Source: Cardiocondyla obscurior
Lineage: Eukaryota; Arthropoda; Insecta; Hymenoptera; Formicidae
Reading direction: 5' to 3'
Assembly: GCF_019399895.1 (NCBI RefSeq)
Contig: NC_091885.1
Coordinates: 4,254,333-4,318,332, forward strand
Length of the DNA stretch: 64,000 bases
The translations under genes were made by a program, and so were the position numbers. This document shows, in pieces, positions 1-8,231 of the stretch. Each line of letters begins with the position of its first letter. The first letter of the stretch is position 1. The notes beneath the pieces are model-generated. The model saw only the letters and a list, made by a program, of their open reading frames with translations, made no database searches and had not been told where the DNA came from.

Positions 1-435
1 CCCCGCCGAGTCAAAGTACTTAACGGGAGGAAGTCTCACCCTCGCCTTAAGAAGTGCGAGCTGGGAAACATTAAGAGGCTGGGGAGCCTCTCCCTGTCTC
101 GCCCTCCAGAGTAGTGATAGTCGCGAGCCAGAAGCGACTACTCAGAGAAGCCGGCCCGCCACACAAATGCGGGCCCTGCCGCTCTAAGTCCAAAGAGCGG
201 CAGCGCGGGGACCCACCCAAGCCATCGGGTGGGTCGGTGCCGGGAGGTTGAGAAGTATACGCACGTGATTCCTCAACCTCCCCATCAGTCAACGGCACCA
301 TATGCGGGCAAAGTGGGGGGTTTAGTCGGTAGTGGGCAGCCTCGCGGCATAAGACCTGAGCCCGACATACCCCTCTCCCTTCCCCAGGGAGAGGGTATGT
401 AAAGAGTGCATTCCCCACTATAAAAAAAAAAAAAA
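1..435 (+). mobile_element. TE1: 3' end of a family C telomeric non-LTR retrotransposon
   Basis: Only the 3' UTR and poly(A) (422-435) of an element that begins left of the window. It aligns by eye with the TE5 tail at about 29170-29626, including the same GGTGCCG...CGGCACC hairpin (236-299) with inner stem GAGGTTGAG/CTCAACCTC, and the same terminal hairpin before poly(A). It contains no coding sequence. The poly(A) runs straight into GTTAGG repeats. Confidence 0.85.
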
Positions 436-529
436 GTTAGGTTAGGTTAGGTTAGGTTAGGTTAGGTTAGGTTAGGTTAGGTTAGGTTAGGTTAGGTTGG
501 GGTTAGGTTAGGTTAGGTTAGGTTAGGTT
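436..529 (+). repeat. Telomeric (TTAGG)n tract 1
   Basis: About 19 units of GGTTA with one interruption, TTGGGGTT, near 497-504. It lies between the poly(A) of TE1 and the 5' end of TE2. TTAGG is the usual arthropod telomere repeat. Confidence 0.97.
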
Positions 530-1187
530 CCCTCCCCTCAGGGGCCACAGATGCCGACCCTTTATTAGGTCGGTGTAGGTCTGTGGTACGGGACTTGGCG
601 GTCCCGAGGTACCCGAGCCCGGCAACCACTTTGCCGAGAGGGGGGTTTATTCCTCCCCAAGGTGGTAGGGATGGCGACCCGGAATCCAAAACGCCCGGCT
701 TGCCAGGGTCGTGAGGGGGTCTTCTGACTTCCTCCTGGCAACCTCAGGGGCCACAGATGCCGACCCTTTATTAGGTCGGTGTAGGTCTGTGGTACGGGAA
801 TCGGCGGTCCCGAGGTACCTGAGCCCGGCAACCACTTTGCCGAGAGGGTGGGTTATATTCCCCCCAAGGTGGTAAGGGATGGCGACCCGGAATTCAAACG
901 CCCGGCCTGCCGGGGTCGATAGGGAGGATTAGTTCCTCTTCCGGCGGTTGGTTGGGGGGGTTGGGGGGTTGGGGGTTGGGGTGTTTTCCTTTTTCCTCCT
1001 TTCCTTTCCTTCCCTTCCCTGTCCCGCTCAGTCTGAGCGGTGTGTACGAGTGTGGGGCCGCTCGAACGTATTTCGAGGCAGGGTCCACACGCCGTGAGGT
1101 CAGGAGTCGGCCAGGCCGGGGTCGTTAGGGTTGGTACCCCACCGGCCTAGGGGAGTAAACCCTACACAAATCATCATTGTTAAAAGA
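530..1187 (+). promoter_or_regulatory. TE2 5' leader with tandem subrepeats, G-rich tract and hairpin
   Basis: Two tandem copies of a ~206 bp subrepeat (from 537 and 742) each fold as CCACAG/CTGTGG outside CCGACC/GGTCGG. A G-run tract follows (about 942-982, possible G-quadruplex), then a pyrimidine tract (983-1024) and the conserved leader hairpin at 1050-1090 (GTGTGG/CCACAC outside CTCGAA/TTCGAG). The final block, CCGGCCTAGGGG then ACACAAA, is shared with the other families and sits just before the ORF1 ATG. No promoter motif is evident. Confidence 0.75.
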
Positions 1188-3720
1188 ATGAAAATGTCGG
1201 CCAATAATGATCAAAACTTACCGCCTCAGGGAGAACGGACTCCCAGGGACCGGCGCGAGGGGGATACTGTCCCAGTCCCCCTTCCGTCGTCATCGCACGA
1301 TGGGCCACCTGCCGCTTGCCCCGCAGGGGTGGCAGGAGAATCAGCTACTGCGTATAGTAGCAGCGGTAAGGCGAAGAGGGCCGAGAAGCCAGGGCCGGCC
1401 TCTTCCAAGAAAGAAGGAGGGGGGGGACGCCTTCCCCTTTTCCATTCTTCTCCTCTTCCGGGTCGACACGCGCCGGCGTCAAGAGCGGGGTCTAGAAGTC
1501 GCCCACCCCTCTATTACATCGATAGACGCATGTTCAGACGTCCAGTTCCTATCGGGGTAGATGAGGACTCCTCGATGGACGTCTCCTTCACTTCCTCTGT
1601 CAGCGGGAAAAGGAAGAGAGGCCGCCCGCCAACAACAGGAGAGTATGTTGGGCTGGCTGATGCTAAAATACGCCTTTTAGAGGCTGAGCAGAAGGTTAGA
1701 GAAGAGGCAGAGGTACAGGAGATTATTAATCCTGCCTCTGACCTCCCTTTAAAAATCCGCGAAACAGCGGACAATATGGTAGAGACTTCATTTCCGAATT
1801 TAGAGATGCCCCTCTGGAGGACCTTACGGCTCGGGTGTTGGAGAGCCAGGAGCAAGTCCTCAAGGTCGCCAACGTTTCAAAAGGACTTAAGGGCACACTT
1901 TCCAAAGCCCTTAAGAAGGCGGCATGCGTGACTCGAGCCAGTGCCACCATCATGGCTACGAGGTCACTAGGAAGATCCAGCGCGAACGTTAATCCCGAGC
2001 TCCAGTCTTTAGCCAGGGAACTCGGACGCGCGGAAGAGATACGGAACCTCCGTGAGGAGGTCCGTACCCTTAGAAGCAGGGCAGCTGAACTGCCCAGGAG
2101 GGACTTATGCGGATCGCCAAAATCACCAGGCAAGAGCGGCCGAAGATCACCTCCTCCTGCGGTCTCCCCGGAGAATACCACAACTCCGGGTAGAGCTAGG
2201 GCTCGCGACACGAGACCCAAAGCTCCAAGAGTAGCTTCACCTACGGAAGACGAAGCTGAAGAGGCCCTAATCCAAAAATTGGATGGCCTCTTCAGCAAGT
2301 GGTTTGAGAGGAATTTGGGGGTTGCCACCGCCGTGTCCACCTGTGGCGGGAACAGATTCAGAGGCGCCCTCCTTTCCTAATTCCTCAAAGAAAGGAAAAA
2401 GTACTCAGAAGGCGCTTAAGTCTGCCCCTTCTTCCACCCAAAGGGTCAACATGGCGACCCCTTCATCTACAAGGAGACAAACAAGTGTCTCCTTTAAGAG
2501 CGGCGAGGGAAAAAGTAAATCCCGCTCTTCTTCTAGCAGGAGAACCGCGTCCTCTGCTAAAAAAGGACGCAAGGAGAACAAGGGCGGAGACCGCGCCCTT
2601 ATGCCCCCACCTTCCTTGCCTGCAAGAGATGCAGCCGGAACTAGGGCACGAGATTCATCCACCGAAAAGTGGACGACGGTAATTGGCCGCAAAGCTAAAA
2701 AGGCCGAAGTCAAGGCCAAGAAGAAGACTACCTCCCCTGCACAGGCTTTGCAGCCCAAGGGGACTAATAAGGGCAATAGGCCTATTAAAAGCACTCCGCC
2801 ACAAAAAGCGGAAGGTGCCGAAAATGCGGCAGTAACGGTGTCCTGCCCAGCAGATACATACGCTGAGGTGATGAGACACGTTAAATCCAAGGTCAACTTG
2901 GATGATTTAGGAATCCCAGGCCTCAAATCAAGGCGCGCTGACTGGCGCTATTATATGAAGTTCCGGGAGTGGATGGCGTCAAAGGCGGATGCCTTGGCAG
3001 ACGCGATCAAGACGGCGGTGAAAGAGCGAGGACGTGCGAGTTGCGCGTCCTGTCAAAATGGCGGTTTAGAGTCCGCGGTTTGGACGACTCCGCCACCAGC
3101 GAGGAGGTGGTAGCAGCCATCATCAAGGTGATTTCCTGTGACCCATCCCAAATCAGGGTCGGAAAGTTCCGCGACTCTAACGACGGCCTATACACGTCAG
3201 TCGTCCGTTGCCCGGCCATCGTGGCGAACAAGATGGTCGCGGAGAAGAGGGCAAAAGTCGGGTGGACAATGGCCCGATTCGAGTTGTTACGCGAGCGCCC
3301 CCTGCAATGCTTCAAATGCTTGCAGGGGCCCACGTCCGTAGTCGATGCCCTGTACCCGAGGACCGGTCGAATTGTTGCTTCCGGTGCGGGGCATCAGACC
3401 ACAAAGTAGCCGAGTGTGAGGCTACGGCCCCGAGTTGCCCCCTCTGTAAAAAAGCGGGTCGCAACTCGGGCCATAAGATCCCCGCCTGTTTTTCCAAAGC
3501 CAGGGCGGTGGTGTCAGGAGAAAGGCAGCTAAGGCGCCTATAACCCCTTCCGCTCCTTCTCCTGTTGATTCGGCTCCTGCTGCAGCTCCTGTTGAGCAAA
3601 TGGAGGTTGAGGAAAGTCATCCCCCTCCAAAGAGCAGCGCCCCAAGAGGTGCCGGCCAGTGAGGCCGCTAGAGTTCACAGCTCGGAGGAAGCTGATACGG
3701 CCCAGCCTTCACATCCTTAG
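1188..3720 (+). pseudogene. TE2 ORF1, Gag-like RNA-binding protein, frameshifted
   Basis: ATG at 1188 begins MKMSANNDQ, matching the TE10 start, although the frame is open upstream. An AT-hook-like RGRP sits at about codon 144. A coiled-coil-like stretch lies near 1990-2090, then long basic low-complexity sequence. The C-terminal part has the RGLDDSAT region (about 3075) and CCHC knuckles: CFKC (3308-3320) and CFRCGASDHKVAEC. The frame changes near 1785, 2340, 2940, 3330 and 3540, and a stop interrupts the late segment. The first knuckle has lost its second half. The TAG at 3718-3720 overlaps the GTG that begins the ORF2 frame. The role inferred from family knowledge is binding element RNA to form the retrotransposition RNP. 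Confidence 0.8.
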
Positions 3721-6700
3721 TGCTGCAGGCCAATCTAAACCACGCTCGCCAGGCGCAAGATTTATTTGTGCATACACTGGCTGAGCGTGGCTGCGGGATA
3801 GGTATCGCCGCGGAGCCCTATTACATTCCCCCCAGCATTCTAGCTGGGTGGGGACATCTCTGGCTCCGTGGCGATAACATGGACAAGTCATACCCGCCCT
3901 TGCGTGTCTGAGGCGCATGGAGCGGGATGGGTTTAGGTGGGGAGACGTCACATTTATAGGCGTCTATTTGTCCCCAGCCATCAGTCTTGTTGACATTGAG
4001 ACCAGACTTGATGAGCTGGGTGATTTTATAAGATCACGTTCCCCTCGTCCCACTATTATTGCCGGGGACTTTAATGCAAGTCCCCGGACTGGGGAAGGTG
4101 CAAGTTGGGACCGCCGCGGTAGACTCGTGGCGGATGGGCGGCTGCTCTTGGTCTTCTATTGATCAACCAGGGGCCGAGCACATGTTGCGTGGAGGGGGAG
4201 TCTATTGTCGACTTGACGTGGGCTTCCCCCTCTGCGCGAGGATTAATATCAAGCTGGCAAGTATTGACGGACTGTGAGACCCTTTCCGACCATCAATACA
4301 TATCAATGAGGGTGTCCACAGCTCCGCCACACACTCCTTCTCCTCATCCTTCATCGGGGAATAGGCCGAGAAGACATAAATGGGCCGTGCGCCACTTAGA
4401 TAAGGATAAACTCTCTGCGGCCTTGGAGGCCCAGACGTGGGCAAGTGATGTTCCCGCGGAGAGCGTATCAGGCGATGTGGAGTGGCTCCGCGATGCGTTA
4501 GAAAGTGTTTGTAACACATGCATGCCACGGGCCACTCCCTGCCCTTCATTTGGGGCTTACTGGTGGACGGAGGACGTCGCGGTCTTGCGGCGATCCTCCG
4601 TTCCCCGAGTCTTTCTCATGCTCGGCGCAGAAGACGTGCTTCCCAGGAAGAAATATTGGTGGCTTACGAGGAATTCAGCGCTGCTCGCCGACTACTTAGG
4701 GCCGCAATACGCCACGCCAAGGACCAGGCATGGCAGGAATTACTAGACACCGTGGAGGAGGACCCCTGGGGCCGGCCATATAAGATCGTAACAGGCCGAC
4801 TCCGCCCCAGGGCCCCTCCGGTAGTTGAGTCCTTGGATCCTGCCTTGGTCCAGGACGTGGTAAGCTCCTTATTCCCTCCTGATCCTTGTGGAATTCGTCA
4901 CCCGGTGTCCGTCCCTCTGGGCACTCCAACACCAGATTGGGACGAAGACGGGTACCGGGTGAGCGTGGAAGAGTTAGCCAGGGTGGCAAAAAAGGTCAGG
5001 CGTAACAAAGCGCCTGGACCTGACGGAGTTCCCGGGGTGGTCTTGTTGGCATCGCTAAGCCACTTGGCCCCCCGGATCTGCCGCATATTTACGCGGCTAC
5101 TGAGGGAAGGAGTATTCCCCTCAGCTTGGCAGCAGGCAAACCTCGTCTTGCTGCCAAAAGAAGGTAAGCCTGCGGGGCTCCCATCCTCGTACAGGCCTAT
5201 TTGCCTACTGGATGAGGTAGGCAAACTTTATGAGAGGATTATCGCCGGCCGCCTCATCCAGTGGGCGACGAGAAACGGCAGCATAGTGCATGATGCACAA
5301 TATGGTTTCCGCGAGGGCCGGTCAACGATCGACGCTATAGCGTCTGTCCGGTCCCTCGCGGAAGTAACAGTGAGGGGTGTTGCTGGCAGTGTCATTGGAT
5401 ATAGCCAATGCCTTCAACACCCTCCCCTGGCAGGTGATAAGTGAAGCCCTCTCCTCTTCCTTTTTCCCTTCCTATCTCCGCTGCGTAGTAGATTCCTATT
5501 TTAATAATAGAGTACTTAGTTATATCGACCGTGAAGGTCGACAAGTTACATGTCGTATTGAACGCGGGGTTCCACAGGGCTCGGTTTTAGGCCCATTATT
5601 GTGGATCCTCGCGTTCGATAAAGTTTTGCGAGCAGTACTTCCCCCGGGCTGCAGCGTACGGTGTTATGCTGACGACACTTTGGTGCTGGCCCGGGGAATT
5701 GACTGGGAGGAAGCCCAGTACTTGGCGGAAGTCGCCACACACATAATTGTGGCAACTATTAAAGGCATGGGCCTTAAGGTGGCGGCTAATAAGACGGAGG
5801 CTATGTTTTTCTATGATACCTCCGTCGGCCGCCCACCTCCAACCACGATTACGGTTGATGGCACTCCCGTCCAGGTGGGGACAAACATTAAGTATCTTGG
5901 CCTCATCCTGGACGGGAGTTGGAAGTTCGGCGAACATTTCGCCAGGGTGGCCCCCCGGATGAGTCGGGCTGCAGTTACTTTGGGCCGGTTAATGCCCAAC
6001 CTGGGGGGCCCCCAGTTAAGTGTACGACGATTGTACGCGGCAGCTGTCCGCTCCATCGCCCTCTATGGGGCGCCTATATGGGCGGACAAGCTGCCACGAG
6101 ATAAAAAAAGCCTGGCCAGTCTCCGCCAGGCAGAAAAAAGATTAGCGGTGCGGGTTGCCCGCCTTTATAGAACTACAGCTGCCAATGCGGCAGCTATAAT
6201 GGCGGGCATCCCGCCCATCGAAGTGGAGGCGATGTCCTACGCTGAAAGATACAAGCGTAGGACCGCCATGCTCCGCCGTGGAGTTGTACCCACGGCGGTA
6301 GCGCTGGGGAGACTGCGCCAGGACACGCGGCGCGTTATGTTGGAGAGTTGGGAGGGGTTGATTATAAATGCCCCTCCCAGCGCTCCTGGTAAGAGGGTTT
6401 TGGACGCCGTTCGCCCTTGCTTTAAAGATTGGGTGAACGGAGTCCTACAACAGGGCGGTATGCCCTTTAGGGCGGCACAGGTGGTCACCGGACATGGTGT
6501 TTTCGGTGACTACCTGTGCCGCATTGGTAAGGAGCGCACCCCAGCTTGCTGGGAGTGCGGTAAGGACCGGGACTCGGCGGATCACACGCTCGCCGAGTGC
6601 CCGGCCTTTGAGGAGGAGCGGCGCGAACTAATTGCGGCCGTTGGAAGCGATCTCTCCCTCCCGGCGGTAGTTAAAGCCGTCGCGGGGGGAGAACGGTCAA

Positions 6701-6858
6701 GGAAGGCATTTGTCTCCTTCTGCGAGAAAGTTATCTCGCAGAAGGAGACCAACGAAAGGATCCGGCGGGGGGAGATTGCCCCGCCGGCATCCCAACAAGA
6801 TGTTGCGCCTGTAAGGCGCGGACGTAGAGGCGTCGCGGCGCATTTGCGCCAGAGGTGA
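3720..6858 (+). pseudogene. TE2 ORF2, endonuclease-reverse transcriptase, frameshifted
   Basis: Homology begins LQANLNHARQAQDLFVHT just after the ORF1 stop, with no ATG: the frame opens with GTG overlapping the TAG. The endonuclease shows AGDFNASP (about 4060) and SDHQYI (about 4290). RT motifs follow in order: NKAPGPDGVP, SYRPICLLDEVGKLYERI, YGFREGRSTIDAI, SLDIANAFNTLPW, RGVPQGSVLGPLLW, CYADDT (about 5662) and KYLGLILD. The C-terminal zinc motif is CWECGKDRDSADHTLAEC (about 6550). At least four frame changes occur, near 3910, 4150, 4600 and 5370. From 5377 to the stop at 6858 the frame is open. R1-clade enzymes nick the target and prime reverse transcription there. Confidence 0.85.
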
Positions 6859-7483
6859 GGAGATGGGGGGGTGAGCACGGTCTAAGGACCAAGTAGCTCA
6901 GCCCCCCCAGATAGTGAGAGGCGGAAATGGCCCTTTTTAGGGCCAACTAAACGGCCCATTTCTGGGCCCACCATACTTAGCCCTTTTCAGGGCTCGGGTT
7001 AGGCGGGCGCGCGCCGGTGTCTCCGGGGGACGGGCAACCCAATAGCTCCCGTAAGGGTGAGGGTTGTTCCGCTCCTTCCGGGGCGCCGGCCGCGTTCTTA
7101 GGAGTGGAGGGGGTGGCATCACAGGTGGTTGGGAACCACCTGCAACCCCCTCGCCCACTTGTGGGCGTTGGCGAGAAGGCGGTGGCCCCTTCTCGTCAAG
7201 TTACAGGATGGTGGCCCGGCCAAGTCTAATGGCCGGGCGCCGGGGGACTTCCTTAGCCTCTAAGGAAGGGCCCCGGCCAACGAGTTAACATCTGGGGGTC
7301 TTTGGCGATGGGCGGAGGTGCGGAGTTTGTACTGTGATCATAGTTCCCGTGCCTCCCGCTTATCATTGCCTGCGCTAGGCCGCCCGTGTGGTTTTAGTGG
7401 GTAGTAGGCAGCATGTTTGCATAAGACCTGAGTCCTAACCCCGGAGTTCCCAAACCGGGGTATCCGTAAAAGGATTTCCACAC

Positions 7484-7486
<3 letters not shown>
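6859..7486 (+). other. TE2 3' UTR
   Basis: No coding sequence. It holds the stem CAGGTGGTT/AACCACCTG (7122-7142), whose stem bases covary with TE6 (30047-30067) and TE10 (63767-63794), and CCCGGCC/GGCCGGG near 7216. The last ~110 nt carry GTAGTAGGCAGC, CATAAGACCTGAG and a terminal hairpin ACCCCGG/CCGGGGT before poly(A), the same architecture as the other families. Confidence 0.75.
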
Positions 7487-7514
<28 letters not shown>

Positions 7515-7516
<2 letters not shown>

Positions 7517-7523
7517 TTAGGTT
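7515..7523 (+). repeat. Telomeric remnant GGTTAGGTT
   Basis: Nine bases of telomeric repeat between TE2 poly(A) and TE3. This shows that TE2 and TE3 sit in one formerly continuous TTAGG tract. Confidence 0.9.
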
Positions 7524-7655
7524 CCCTCTCGTTGTGCGCCACCTTGTCGTGGTGAGAGGGCTTAAGGGGTCGAACCAACGATCCGCTGGGGCAGTACCTG
7601 GGACTTAGTCCCGGGGAGGGCCCGGCGGGGAGGTTCGGTCCTACTAAGAGCGCAC
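7524..7655 (+). ncRNA. Candidate HDV-like self-cleaving ribozyme at the TE3 5' end
   Basis: Manual fold: P1 CCCTCTC (7524-7530)/GAGAGGG (7554-7560); P2 GTGCGC (7534-7539)/GCGCAC (7650-7655); P3 ACC/GGT enclosing L3 TTGTCGT (7544-7550); P4 GGGTCGAACC (7567-7576)/GGTTCGGTCC (7632-7641) with inner hairpins; J4/2 TACTAAGA (7642-7649) holding a C-U-A-A that fits the CNRA pattern. The strand order P1-P2-P3-P3'-P1'-P4-P4'-P2' is the HDV double pseudoknot. Predicted cleavage is just 5' of 7524, exactly at the junction with the telomeric repeat. P1.1 is weak, probably one G-C pair. HDV-like ribozymes at 5' ends are known for R2 and some other non-LTR elements. Confidence 0.7.
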
Positions 7656-8231
7656 AGTACCTCCCTGGCATTGCACTTCGAGTACAGCATGTACTCGAGC
7701 CGTGGGAGGTACAAACCTTCAGGGGCCGCGGTGAACAGTCCTTCTCAGGGCTGGGATCCGCGGTACGGGACTTGGCGTTCCCGGAGGTGTTCCCTGAGCC
7801 CGGCGACCACTTCGCCGAGAGGGTGGGTATTATTCCCCCCAAGGTGGTAAGGGATGGCGACCCGGAATTCAAACGCCCGGCCCGCCGGGGTCGTTAGGGG
7901 ATGGTCTAAGACCTCCCTCCGGCAAGGTGTGGGGAACGGGGGGGTTATGGGGGGAGGGTTTTGGGGGGTTTAGGGGGGTTTTTTGTTTTGTTTATTATGT
8001 TTATTTTGTTTTTTTGTATTTTTTGTTTATCTCTTATTCCTTCCTTTCCTTCCTTCCTTCCTTCCTGTTCCTGTGCTCTTCGGAGCTGTGTGGGCGGGCG
8101 TGGGGCCGCTCGGACATATTCCGAGGCGGGGCCCACGCGCCGCGAGTTTAAGGAGTCGGCCAGGCCGGGGTCGTCAGGGATGGCACCCAACCGGCCTAGG
8201 GGAAGGAAAACCCTACACAAACCATTTTTTC
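7656..8231 (+). promoter_or_regulatory. TE3 5' leader downstream of the ribozyme
   Basis: In order: a hairpin GTACCTCCC/GGGAGGTAC enclosing CGAGTAC/GTACTCG; a subrepeat beginning near 7717 with stems CCGCGG/CCGCGG and CAGTCC/GGGCTG; G runs (7931-7978); a T-rich then TTCC-rich pyrimidine tract (7979-8080); and the leader hairpin 8098-8138 (GCGTGGG/CCCACGC outside CTCGGA/TCCGAG). A stem AGGCCGG/CCGGCCT precedes the ATG at 8232. The ORF1 frame is open upstream to 7983, but the T-rich part would encode only Phe/Leu, which is probably meaningless. Confidence 0.7.

Larger units (their letters stand above)
530..7514 (+). mobile_element. TE2: family A telomere-inserted non-LTR retrotransposon
   Basis: The element has a 5' leader (530-1187), ORF1 (1188-3720), ORF2 (3720-6858), a 3' UTR and poly(A) (7487-7514), and is followed by GGTTAGGTT. 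Both ORFs are broken by several frameshifts. The protein content is R1-clade: Gag-like CCHC ORF1, then endonuclease-RT ORF2. Its closest relatives in the window are TE10 and the fragment TE6, which share ORF and 3' UTR features. Unlike TE3, TE4, TE5 and TE10, its left end has no ribozyme-like fold and starts close to a leader subrepeat, so it may be slightly 5'-truncated. Confidence 0.9.

Noticed and set aside
537..930. Direct repeats considered as a CRISPR or similar array
   Set aside because: Units are ~206 bp, adjacent with no spacers, and lie in a eukaryotic retrotransposon leader.
7983..8231. In-frame N-terminal extension of TE3 ORF1 and similar hydrophobic upstream ORFs in TE4, TE9 and TE10
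   Set aside because: They are translations of a T-rich tract that gives Phe/Leu in any frame. They are in frame with ORF1 only in TE3 and begin upstream of the conserved leader hairpin.
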